Shown in pieces: positions 1-11,900 of a stretch of DNA of 30,950 bases. Origin of the DNA: Elysia marginata (Eukaryota > Mollusca > Gastropoda > Plakobranchidae); the NCBI GenBank assembly GCA_019649035.1, contig BMAT01010532.1:296372-327321 (forward strand), read 5' to 3'. Numbering within the stretch: position 1 is the stretch's first letter; each line of letters begins with the position of its first letter. A program made the position numbers and the translations under genes. The notes beneath the pieces were generated by a model, which made no database searches, had not been told where the DNA came from, and saw only the letters and a list, made by a program, of their open reading frames with translations.

Positions 1-170
1 ACACCCACACATACCCGCTCTGAAGTGCATTACAATGCATACTGCAGTGCACAGCAGGACCCAGCCATTTTCCTTTACTTTTTTATAAGCTTGTTCTTTT
101 GGTGTTTTTTCTCCTTGTTTTTTTAAAATTATTTTTATTCAATCCTTTTGCATCCAAAACGAAACAAGGT

Positions 171-383
171 GTATTCATTTTACCCAAGTGAAATACTAAA
201 TGACTGCTATTGTTAAAAAACAACATTAATAGTTAGTAATATTTTTTTTTCAAAAAAGTACTTTACAAAAGAGGATGCAACAAACATTCATTTAATGCAA
301 GTGAAATATCAGATGACAACTATTGTCAAAGATAAAATTAATAGTTTAAAACATTTTCTTGAAAAGTGCTTAACACAAAGAGG
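171..383 (+). repeat. Diverged tandem duplication, about 114-bp period
   Basis: Two adjacent copies share the core ATTCATTT..AAGTGAAATA, then a TATTGT(C/T)AAA element, an AATAGTTTA-like element and an AAGTGCTTAACACAAAGAGG / AAGTACTTTACAAAAGAGG end. Cores start at about 173 and 286. A partial third start (ATGCAAAAAGTATTCAT) lies near 399. The copies are about 75-80% alike by eye. Confidence 0.6.
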
Positions 384-688
384 AAATACATAAAAAGATG
401 CAAAAAGTATTCATATTTACAAAGTTTTGCGAATTGCCTTGTTCAAGTGGTTGCAAATGGTTTAAACTTGAAGGTCGAACTGAAACCACAGACTGGGGTC
501 TGACAAGCTCTCCGTCCTGTGCCAACACAAATGGGTGCTTTGCTTTGGGGTGCCTCAACAGATTAGTGGTTTCACTTTTTTGATAGCTCAATTGCAAAGG
601 TCGCAAATAGCAGTCTTCATGTGTGATTATAGAGTTATTAGCTTCCAGCAAAAGGTCTGCTTTTGAGGAGCCATTATTCATCAGCCAT
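370..688 (-). CDS. Possible terminal exon of an unidentified minus-strand gene
   Basis: On the minus strand an acceptor-like TTAATTATTAG (AG at 690-689) is followed by an open frame from 687 down to a TAA at 372-370, about 105 residues. It begins with WLMNNGSSKADLLLEANNSI and contains FVLAQDGELVRPQSVVSVRP. The codons look ordinary, and the stretch is clearly richer in G and C than its flanks. A minus-strand AATAAA lies downstream (139-134). I do not recognise the protein. The last 15 or so residues (NMNTFCIFLCISSLC) look like low-complexity readthrough. If RFC1 starts to the left of the window, this would be a gene nested in an intron; otherwise it may be the tail of the neighbouring gene. 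It could also be chance. Confidence 0.35.
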
Positions 689-971
689 CTAATAATTAAA
701 TTTGAGGTGAAAATTGAAAAAAAAAGGTTGTTTATAATAATGCCAGCGTCAAAGGGTAAAAAAGTATGTTACTGCTAGAGAAAACATCTCATTTTCATAA
801 GCGTGTAGTTCATTGATTAGTTAAATTGTTCAAAAGCATGTTGTATTAATTTTTCAGGTAATTAAAATGCTTTTACATAATTTTGCACCTCAATTACTTC
901 CTGAGAAGTCTACTAACTACACGGTTATGAAAATAAACTGGGCGATGCTAAGAGTGCCAGATGGGGTGTGT

Positions 972-1358
972 CCAGTTTGTCACAGGCCCAGTTTGTCACA
1001 GGACCAGTTTGTCACAGTTATTAGGCTGTCTTTCCATGAGGAATTTATAGGTCTATGCCTTCTACTGAGTTAACTAAACTTTCACACTGATCTCTTTTAA
1101 AGTCTAAATCTAGATCTAGATTCTAAAACCAAACTAGAATCTACGTCTATAGAATCTATCTAGATCTAGATTAGACTTCTAATTCTAGATCTAGCACTCT
1201 AGATTTAATTTCTCGATTTCACACTAGATCTAGAAAATTGATTCTAAAGTCTTCTCAAAGCTGATAGTTCGATAAATTGATTGGTTGACTTTCATTTAGT
1301 TGATTTTTTTTTTTTAATTGAAACGTGAACGTGACAAACTCGTCCTATGACAAACTGG
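972..1358 (+). mobile_element. Inverted-repeat (foldback-like) element with CAGTTTGTCAC ends
   Basis: The left end has three tandem copies of CCAGTTTGTCACAGG (972-986, 988-1002, 1004-1017). The right end at 1331-1358 is the reverse complement of 988-1015 with 26 of 28 bases matching. The interior (about 1100-1250) is rich in CTAGAT hexamers. Paired ends built from a tandem subunit suggest a foldback-type non-autonomous element about 390 bp long. No transposase is present. Confidence 0.6.
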
Positions 1359-2416
1359 TATGCTTCCGTGCGGGATAAGCGATAAGAATGTATCTACTCT
1401 AGACGAAGTAAACTAACCTAAGTAACCCGCCTCCAATCACGATCAACATGTACTGGATCTACTTCACCCATACACCAGCCTAGATACAAGCCCATACGAT
1501 ATGATAAGACCACAAAACCCATTCAATCATTACATCTATCAACTCCGCAAACTGCAATCAAGACACTCAGACACTAGAAGACAGTCAGCCATAGTCAGGA
1601 CACCCAGACTGTCAACACCCCTACATTCCCCAAGTTTACTGCGCTAGTGTGCTAAGGGAGAGACTGCTAGTGGCTTACTGGCATTTCCAAGCTTTAGCAA
1701 CGAAGAGAGAGAGACAGAGAGATAGTGCGGTTGTAATTGAAGAGTGTTTTTTTTCAAAACTAGATCTAAGTTTAGTCCAGTTTCGGTAAAATTCAATATT
1801 TATCCAGAATCTATTGGAGAGTAAAAAAAAATTTTCTTACCAAATTTTGGGCTGCTTTAACAGCTACAAACCCATATGCCATTAATTTCTCTTGAAATTT
1901 AACAGGGATAAAGAGATTAGAGGGAACTAAAGGCGGTCATTTTCTCGAAGCTATTCAAAATGGATTGAACCAAGCATTGAAAAAACGGTTTTCAATTGTC
2001 ACTTCACTATCTTACAAGACCCAGTATTGAGTTATATTAATGTACTATGCCTTATTTCCTATGTTAGTGTCTTGTCGATCCATGTCATATTTTTAGATCA
2101 TCGACCCAGCTTTAATAGACAAGATATCTTTTATAAACCACATCATAAGCTTTGATTTTACAGAATCAAACACTTTTTTTGCACTGTAAGTTCAAATTTA
2201 ACACAGCCCAATTGGAATGATAATCATTCTTCTGGGGTTACTTCAAATTATGACAACTTTGCATTATCAGACTTGGATTTTGGAGGTCTCCAATCTTTTC
2301 AAAAACTTTCTGATCATACTTAGCTCTTTGAAGACTATACATGATTCAAACCCTTACATGACAATAGACCTGAAAGACTAAATCTTGCTTTTGTATGGTG
2401 ATCAAGACCATTCTAA

Positions 2417-2692
2417 CAGGGATGCAAGTTTTCTTATTTTTGCAGGAATTTTGATTTTTTAGCAGTTTTCTTTAACTAAAACACAGGAAAACTTGAAAAA
2501 ATTATGAAAGAAAACATCCTAAATCAAGAGTCATAGAAAATCAAACACTTCTATTAAGTTGTATAGTTGTGTAGGCACTAGCAAAGAGTTATATAGTCTA
2601 TCTCTTTGAATTGGTCCATCAAAAGTTCTATAAGGGCACCTACAGAGTGTAAAACTTTCCTGCTTTATGAGCATGAGCAGCATGCATCCCTG
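2417..2692 (+). mobile_element. MITE, hAT-like ends (copy 1 of family A)
   Basis: It begins CAGGGATGCAAG and ends ATGCATCCCTG, an inverted terminal repeat of hAT type. ATTCTAA lies on both sides (2410-2416 and 2693-2699), as a target-site duplication would. It is clearly homologous over its whole length to 8482-8760, with shared blocks such as TTTTTGCAGGAATT, TTCATAGAAAAT and CTTTTTGAGCATGAGC-like sequence. It is non-coding and lies in the intron before exon 1 of the window. Confidence 0.75.
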
Positions 2693-2753
2693 ATTCTAAG
2701 ACACGGAGTAAACACTGTTGATTTTTTCTGTGTTGTCATAATTTTTTTTCCAG

Positions 2754-2965
2754 ATGAAGAGGAAAAGAAAATGACAGCCCTTGACAAGTTTGTTATCCAC
2801 AATCAAACGACGCCAGTGAAAGAAACAGTAAAGAAAGTGACTAACTCAGAATCGACACCGAAGGAAAAAGCTGTTAGTGTGGCTGACTTTTTTGGTGACG
2901 GGTCGGCATCAAGAAGCTCAAGAACAACAGCTGTGGCTAAACGTAAACATGAAGAAACCGAGGAA
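2754..2965 (+). CDS. RFC1: RFC1 coding exon 1 of window (N-terminal region with ADFFG motif)
   Basis: Residues 1-71. The acceptor is a T-rich tract ending in CAG at 2751-2753; the donor GTAAGT starts at 2966. The first codon is split, with its first base in an upstream exon that I could not find. The segment SVADFFGDGSASRSS followed by a KRKHEE stretch matches the short conserved element SVLDYFGTGSVQRS of vertebrate RFC1. The rest is Lys/Thr/Glu-rich and probably disordered. The exon ends in phase 0. Confidence 0.9.
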
Positions 2966-5900
2966 GTAAGTTCTTTTAGTGTACAATCAGTTTTTGTCCT
3001 TTTTTAACCTTTATTTTCTCTATAGAATTGATTTATATGCACTCTACATTTAAAGATTGAAAAGGCTGGTGCTGTATCTGCAAGCTACGTTCAAAGATCT
3101 AGAGACCCAAATAAACTATAGTAGATCCTTATTCACTCAAATTTCTGTGGGCTTCTTAACTTTATAAGCCTGTAAGACTAGTACACCGGTCTGGTTCTAT
3201 TTTTAGATAGACCAGAAGAAGAAGAAGAGACTGTAAGACTGGTAATGTGGTCTGAAATTCTCTCGTCATTACAGCTCAAACTAAAAGTTTAAAATTTACT
3301 CCAAGGAGCTCCCCTGACCTTTTAACCTGGGTTTTTACGTTCCTTTGCGTGGCTTATAACAGGCGGGTGTTAAGGCTCGGGGGTTCAAACCTGAAGGGCT
3401 CAAACCTGTTTTTGTTACCAGGAGCTTGTGTTGAGAGGTTTATGAATTCATTAAAAAAATAAAAGACTGTACTCAACACACTACACACAAAAGTAGGAGA
3501 AATAGTTCGTATTGTTGCGTTTCTAGAATTCGTGGGCTTGCATGATTATAGCACTGAAACTACAGAGATGTTTTTGTTAGTCATGCATAGAAAAAATACC
3601 TATCGTTGTTTTACTCAGTGGATAACACTTAGAGTGAAAAGTGTTTGCAGCACTAAATTTGTTTGTGTTAATAGAGAATTTCAAGCCCTTGTTCTTGTTA
3701 ACGGGAGTCACTTAACAGAGAAAAAAGAAGAAAATTTGGGATATTTTTTGTTGTTGCCTAGAAGCAGAACTTTGCTTAGTTAAAAAGGACCTGTGTTACA
3801 TGGAGTATGCTATATCTAGATGGTCAGGGTTAGTTTTGTATGCCCTTGCTGTTTTGTTGATCTCTGTATATTTGGTGCAAACAAAAAAAAAAAGTTTTTG
3901 TTGAAACAAATTAAGCAATATCTGACCTTAAACTTACTTGAATTTGATAGACAAGCCACTCATTTTTTTAGTATTTTTTCTCTTCTTTTTCTCAAAAATT
4001 TTTTGAAAACCATGATAAAAAAACTGTAAAGGGGTTGAATATCCTTATTACTAACATTTAAAATGTTCTCTTTTGGTGGCAATTTTTTTTTGTTTGAACA
4101 CAAAGAATGTTTTGGCAAAGGAAACATCAGTAGATCTCACGTTTGATGAAGAGATGCATGAGGACAACGACTTCATGAAGACACTGGACCAGCTGGATGG
4201 GCCCACTGTGAAAAAGGTAAATAAATTCTCAGCTTTTTACATAGGTGTAAAATAATAATATGAGATGATTTGCTACCGGTCTTTTTGAGTTATATTGGTG
4301 AAATTATATTTCTAAACAGAATATTGCAAAGAAGCCCTGTTTTTTACTATGTCAAATCCCCTGGTCATATATCGCAAGTTTTGAAAGGAATGAGGGGGGG
4401 GAACGAGAGAGACACTTTTTTTTGTCTTGACAAGTGTGTTTTCATTGTGCCATCTTGATAATCTGCGTGGTTAAATGTATTTCGGTGCTTTATTGTGAAC
4501 TATTATTGCCAAACTAAATGCTATTTATTCAGGTCCCATATCTGTGCAGATTTTACAATACTGGATCAACAAAATGTTTTTTTTCTTGTCTTACTTGTAG
4601 GTGAAGCCATCCAATGAAACTGAAGTTTATGTCTGTCCTGAAAATGAAAAACCATCATCAGGTAGGCCTACAATTACAAAATTTTGGTCTTCAGTTTGTT
4701 AATGATTCATATCCACTCTTTTACAAACTGGAGATAAATACATTTCGTCAATTTTTTTCTTGTGGCGTAAATTGAAGATTCATTGAGCGACTTTTTACTG
4801 TAACTTTGAATCTTTATTACCTTACTGTGAAGTCAAATATTTCTTGTTACTCTGAAGTCAAATCTTTCTTACTTACTGTAACGTCAAATATTTCTTGCTT
4901 ACTGTGATGTCAAATATTTCTTGCTTACTGTAAAGTCGAATCTTTCTTGCTTACTGTGATGTCAAATCTTTCTTGCTTACTGTGATGTCAAATATTTCTT
5001 ACTGTAAAGTCAAATATTTCTTGCTTACTGTGATGTCAAATCTTTCTTGCTTACTGTGAAGTCGAATCTTTCTTACTCACTGTAAAGTCAAATCTTTCTT
5101 GCTTACTGTGATGTCAAATATTTCTTACTGTAAAGTCAAATATTTCTTGCTTACTGTGATGTCAAATATTTCTTACTGTAAAGTCAAATATTTCTTGCTT
5201 ACTATGATGTCAAATCTTTCTTGCTTACTGTCATGTCAAATCTTTCTTAATCACTGTGATGTCGAATATTTCTTGCTTACTGTGATTTCAAATGTTTCTT
5301 ACTTACTGTAAAAAAATATTTTTAACTTACTTTGAAGTTAAATCATAGTTTTTGGCTGTAATTTTAAATTATTTCTCTTGACAAAAACCTTTTTTTTTTA
5401 ATGTTTCACGGAATGACTTACAGTGGTCTATGGCATTTCAAAATGCTGGATTTTGTAATTTCTTCTATTAGAGCTAATTAAGATGATTCAAAGCAAGGGA
5501 AAGGCAATTTTTAGTTAATGTTACAAGTCATTATAGAAATAATTGATTCTTCCTTTATTTTTTTAAAAAATTTTTGGAAGGTGAAGTAATAAATCTACAC
5601 TTGTTATTGTGGTTAAACAATTCTTTAATCTCCATATTCTCTTCCCGGGTGGTACAGGTAGCCTAGCAAGCAAACTAGCAGGGAAAATGAAGCAAGTGCC
5701 AAAAGAAGAAAGCAAAACGGCAACAAAGACAGCAGACAGTGGAAAATCAACAGAAAAATCTCCCTCCTCTAAACCACAGGTAACGGAGAAGGAAGTAAAA
5801 TTGTAATGACTATTTTCCATTTTTCTTCAATTTTTATCTCTTATAGTAAAAAAAAAAATTCTCTATACACAGTCTATCAAATAACAGTGTTATCCAGTCC

Positions 5901-8900
5901 TATAAGATATAGGCCCTTGAAAAACAAAAGGGATTGTTTGTGAGGCAACCACAGTGAATTAGGTACAAGTTCCACAGGTTAGTTTTGTTTTGAGTATATG
6001 TCTTGCGTCCAGTGCAAATGAGTCGGAAGTGGGAAGTTCTTTTTTTTCTAGAAAGCGGCATTCAAAGGTGTAATTTTTCTTTTTCCCTTTATTTAAATTT
6101 AAGCTTTAAAATTAAAAAAAAAATTCTGGTAATTTTATGAAATTTTGGTTGTCTACAAGCTTAGAAAAATGTCTTGTTCAAAACAGCAACACCTATGAAG
6201 GTTAAAATTGCAACATCTGACTCATCCACCCTGGACATGAGACATAATATTTTTCTATACAGGTACCATTTTCACTGCCTTCAAAATGAAATAACTCGTA
6301 TAAGCTATAGTTTTCATTTTTTCAGCCTCTTGAAGAACATAGAATAAGATTTTAGAAATTGTTGACAACTCGAGTAAAAATTCTAACTTTTGCTTGATTT
6401 ACCTTTGCCGCCTCTTATTAGAACCAACGGTCACAAGCTAACAAAATTCTTACAAGAAATTACTTAAATCTGGAAGGCAAATTTTTATATCTGTATTGGT
6501 TTTTTTTTGTTTTTTTTTTAATTAAAAAAAAAAAGAAAAAAACTCCACAAGGCTACTCTGGTAGTAGTTCTTGCATGCCTTTAAAATTGTGTTTTACAGA
6601 TTGTGGATTAATTTGGAGATCTTGGACTTGTTTATAACAAGTTTTACTATCCACAGGAATATTTTACTGGACATTACCTAAGTTTTCGGATTAAATTTTT
6701 TTTCTTCTGACTGTTGTGATTGTGAGCACCAGGCAATTCGCATTAAATAGCTTTTCATTAATTTTTTTTTTTCGATATTTTTTAGAAAATTGTTGGGTAT
6801 CACTGGAAGGATTTTTGTATTAATTTTTAAAAATTCCTCAACGCAAAAAAGCCCCATGAAATTTTTTTTTACAAATTTAACCATGCAGATTAATCTTTAT
6901 TTCAGGCCAATGGCAAACCATCTCCAAAGAAAGGAAAAGTTTACACAATGGAAGTAGAAAGGAAAAAGCCGCCAACTGTAATAGTGTCTCCTGCAAAGTC
7001 TAAAAAGCAAGAGGAGGTCACACCTGCAAAGCCATCAGCGAAAAAAGCTTTATCAGCAGAAAAAACTAATGACAATAATGATAACGATGTAAGTAATAAT
7101 AGAAAAATACATATACCTCATAGGAAAAATTACAAGCCCCTAAAGTTCATACTAATCTTTGTAATAAACAGTTGAATTGAAGCAATGCGGACAAATTACA
7201 CCTTAAGATGATAAAGTTTACATTGATATTATGTATTTTTTCAAAACAAGATTTAGTCCACATGTCAGGGTTCCCAGCATACCAGGGAAATGTGGAAAAA
7301 GTCTAGAAAAATGTTTTGTTTATTTAGGTGGATCAGAAATTTTAGAAATAAAGGAACAGGAGGTAAACCTTATATAAACTGTTTTTCTTTGATCTTTCTT
7401 GTCCAAACAACTAGAAAAAAAGGATTAAAAAAAAAACATTTCTTTTAACAGGAATGTCAAAATTATCTGGCCACACAAGGCTGGTTTGAATAAATATTCA
7501 GCGATATCATTATATTGTGATTTGCTGTGTCCACACGATGGTTTGACCTTCAAAATATCTTCAGATATTATTTAGCTTGACAGCTGATTAGATGACATGT
7601 AAATATTTAAGTGTGTGTCGGTCTATAGAATTACAAAAAAATGAACAGTAGGTGTATGCTCGAGTTTTTTATTTTGTTAAGTACTGTATACAGGACATTT
7701 CACATGATACCTAAACCGTCCAGAAGACTCAGGACTGGCTCTGGACGGTCTCTTGACCGTAGACTTTGAAAAAAAAATTCTGTTCTTATATATCATTTAC
7801 ACCCTTTTCACCTGGGCTTGCATTGTGTCGATGTAAAATTGTATCACTGAACCAGTGGCAGTCTGGTTCAACTAAATACTGAGTATTTTGCTTTACTAAC
7901 AATTTTGCATTTTATAATCTGCCGTAAATAGTACTTTGAATTTGTCTGGGAAAAACTCGAATAATCCTTGAAAGAACCTCTGAATTTGTTGGTGTGAAAT
8001 TGCTGTGAACCCTGCTGTTTGCTTCAGTTGGAAAATTGTACAGAATCTATAGAATAATACAAAAATTGAATTTTGTCGCAAGATTAATAGTTGCCCAAAC
8101 CAGCCATTTGCTCGTTATATTACTTTCAATTTTTAATAATTAAGGATACTGAAGAGAGCGAAAGTGGACTGGACCAATTTTATTTTAAAAAATTACTCAT
8201 CAATTGCAACATTGTTTTTGTTTATGTGAGTGGAGCTGTCTGGATAGGAGTCTTTTGAAGTGATGCCAAATTTCAGGGTTTTCAGATTCTTTCAGATTTT
8301 TTCATCCGTTTTTTTCTTATTGCACAACATGTGTCTATACCATTTTTTTTTACAAGATGCAATGCTAGTCTCATTATCAGGTTGTTTTCTTTTTTCAAAA
8401 CCATTTGACATCCCTGCTATTTATTTGCAAAAATTCTTTAGGCAATGTCAGCAGCTCAAAAAGTTATTATCTACGGTATTCCAGGGATGCAAGTTTTCTA
8501 ATTTTTGCAGGAATTCCGATTTTTTAGCAATTTTCTTTGGTTTAACAAAGCAGGAAAGTTTGAAAAAAATTAAGACTTGTATGTTACAGAAAAGCTCTAA
8601 TCTGAAGATTCATAGAAAATAAAACACTTATTTGAGTTGTATAGCTGTGCAGGCCCTAGAACAGAGTTGTATCTGTCTTTTGTAACTGGTCCTTCAAAAG
8701 TTCTGTAGGGGCAGCTATAAAGTTTTCCTGCTTTTTGAGCATGAGCTGCTTGCATCCCTGGTATTTCCATTCCCATCTTGCATGAAAACTTTTCTTTCAA
8801 AGTTGGCCTTATTTGAAGCTAAAACTATCTAACCACTTGAGGGCAAGAGCCAGGACTGAGTGTAAAGCAGCCACGGCAAATCAAGCTCAAACTGCTCAGG

Positions 8901-11900
8901 CTAGTTTTTAGTTAGAGCTGTTACAGTTTGTTATACAGCAAAGTATTTCCATGCTGCTTTGAAACAAGATATCCCCTGCCGTAGAACATGCATTTCAACA
9001 TGAAATACTTTATAACTCAGTATGTTGAAACTCGTACCTGTGGGTGATTTACCCTCGCCTCAAAAATTTATTGGGTCTTGCTTCTTGTTTTAATGGCTAG
9101 CTTACTATTTCTTTATCTTCTTTAAGGATGGATTTGGAGGACCTAAAGGCATTAAAGGATTTCAGGCTTTCAAGGCGCGGGGTGGGCCTTTGGCGCTTGG
9201 TTCTAAAGAAATTCCTGAGGTAACAAATTTTCAAAATTTAAAAAAATTTTTTTTACCCATCGGTATCTACTGAAAGCAAGGCCTTATCGTTTAAAAAAAA
9301 ATAGAACACTATTTTGAAGACTAAAGATTAAGCACAGGTATAAATCTATGCGGAAACTTGTAATTTTTGTTACATATAATTCATTCCAATTTTTTAAATA
9401 TTATATTTTTTATATCTACAGACAGCTAAACACTTTGGTTGTTTCCAAATCATTTAAATTCCTTTTCTGTTCAGAAAGCCCAGGGTTTTATATCTAGCAT
9501 CTCTTTGATCTGTTCATACCAGACATTTAAAAAAATAAAGTCTTAGTTTTGCTGTAGTAAGGTAATTTTTCAAGATAGTTGGGTAACTGTCGCCTTCTCA
9601 GGCATGTTGGGAATGGCTGAGACCAAAAGGAAATTCGTCCAAGGTGACTGTCAAAATCTGCCCATGATGTCACTATTGATTTAGGTTGGAGATTGCAGAT
9701 TGTAGTGTAGGCATAGACCTCGATCCAAATTCAAGATAAAGAAATCAATTGCAATATGCATGGCATCTAGAAACAGCTAAGAATTTTCGTGTTTCAGCAA
9801 ACTATTTTAGTTGCTATGGAGATAAAAAAAGGCTTGGGCGTGTTACCTAGCATCTACAGGTTGAACCATNNTTCTCCTCCATTCTTCTTGGTGCCCTTTC
9901 CTTTTGTTCTAACAAACTCTTAGCATCCCCACATCCTCCCCTGCTCCCAAACTCTCATTATTTCCAAATCTCTTATTTTCACAATGTTTCCCTATCAGGT
10001 AATAAAGACACCACTGTAAACACTGGAAATGAGAATTATGACAAACAACAGCAATTAAAAGTTAGGTACTTAAGAAAAAAAAACTATTCACTAACGGGGC
10101 ATTCCTTTCTTCTTCCAGCTAAGTGATTTTTTTTAAAGTAAGACACCATGCTTTTTAATTTAAAGGGATAAATTACTTGTATAATAACCTTAACAAGCTA
10201 GAGGAGCAAGGAATAGAAAAGTTTAACTGTTTCTGTGCTAAAATTAATCAGCTTTCTTGAATCCATTTTTTCCCCAGGGAGCAGAGAACTGTTTAGAAGG
10301 CCTCACGTTTGTTATCACAGGGGTGCTGGACTCTATAGACCGTGACGATGCCAAGAGCTTGGTTGAGAAACATGGTGGGAAGGTGACTGGCAATGTCAGT
10401 GGACGAACTAGTTACCTGGTTGTCGGCAGAGAGCCAGGCGAGAGCAAAGTTAAAAAGGTTAGAGGGCCTTTAACTTTATGTGTATAAATATCCAATTGTA
10501 CAATAGATAAAAATTTTTATTTTCCAATGATCATGAAAATTTGTTTTGGTTGTATTTGATTACCCAGAATTATTATGTACAAGTATCGATATATCTCAAT
10601 CATTCTAGTACATTGGCTTGTCTTTTAACGCTCCAACCTTCACAGCCATGACTTAAACAATAACTAGTGAGGTCATTGTCGACAAATATTTAAGAGAAAA
10701 TGCATAAATATCATAATTAAACTCAAAATTTTCTATGGATAAAAATCAATTAGTTTGGTTATATATCAACGTTGCTGAAGGGCAGCGTGGCGGAGTGTTT
10801 AGCGTGTCAAACTTGAAATCTGGAGGTCATGGGTTCGATTCCCGCCCATGCCATGTTGCAATTGCCTTGGGAAAGCAATTTACCCTAACTTTCCCCAGTC
10901 CACCCACCTGTAAAATGGGTACCCAGCTACAGTCTTCAAATGTACTGGTCTGCTGGGGCATTAGTGGCGCTGTTCAAAGGCGACACAGTTACGCTTAGTA
11001 ACGAAGACATTTCCCGAAAGGGATAAATATAGTGTATAAAATGAAATAAATGAAGTAAAACAAGTGTCTTTTTCTGTAGTGTCAAATTAACTCAGTTCTT
11101 ATCTATTTTTTATTGTCACGTTTATGATGTGTTAAAAAAAAACACACACATATGTCAGACCTTTTTTGCAATTGAGTCTGAAAATTCCAACATCACATTC
11201 AGGATTCTAATGTCTTGTTATTCTAGATAAAAAATTTTTCTTGGCCTCCTAGCGCTAACAACTGTGCTGGCTTAAAATTATCAAAAATATACTGAAGGCA
11301 GTGAAATAAGATTTTAGAAGGAAATTGTTAGTGCAATTAGAACTTTTGACATCAGAATCATTTGAACTAGTGGCGAGGTATGTTAAGATAGACAAATTAT
11401 CACAAGTAGTTGCAGCAAAGAACTGGAGGAGAGAAATGTATTATTCATGTAAAATCTAACGCTTGACATATTGCTATAGATCAAGTTTTATAAAATAATG
11501 TAAAAAGTTTACTTTTTATGTCTTTTACAATTCAGGCTGCATCGTTAAAACTAAAAGAGTTGGATGAAGACGGACTGTTCGACCTGATCAAGAACCTCCC
11601 TGGCAAAACCTCCAAGTATGAAATACAAGCCAAGCAGCAAATAAAAAAAGTAAGGAATATGACCAAAGAGCTGATTAATCATTTCACGGCGCACAGTTTT
11701 TTCCCCCTCCATTCGGTCTTACTGCTGTGCTTTGCCGCTGACGATTCCCAGTAATTGCTTAGATTTTAGGTGTTTTTGAAAAATCTAATAGAAAAGAAAA
11801 ACCTGTAAACCCTCTAGTGTATATATAAGATATCAATGGAAAGATAATTTATAGATAAAGACAGACAAGTAGTTTTTACACACATTTGCTCATTTGCATA

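Larger units (their letters stand above)
1..2753 (+). other. RFC1 intron or 5' flank
   Basis: No upstream RFC1 coding exon could be recognised here, although the split first codon at 2754 requires one. The stretch holds a tandem duplication (171-383), the possible minus-strand exon, an inverted-repeat element (972-1358), a C-rich segment at about 1420-1700 with no open frame, and a MITE (2417-2692). Confidence 0.6.

Noticed and set aside
3355..3400. Possible tRNA gene (GGGGGTTCAAACC B-box-like motif)
   Set aside because: No matching A box or cloverleaf could be folded around it, and the flanks do not pair.
7715..7749. 9-bp inverted repeat ACCGTCCAG / CTGGACGGT
   Set aside because: Too short to support a function in a 31-kb window.
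10735..10998. 87-codon open frame
   Set aside because: It lies over a CORE-SINE, and its translation is that of the tRNA-like head and CORE block.
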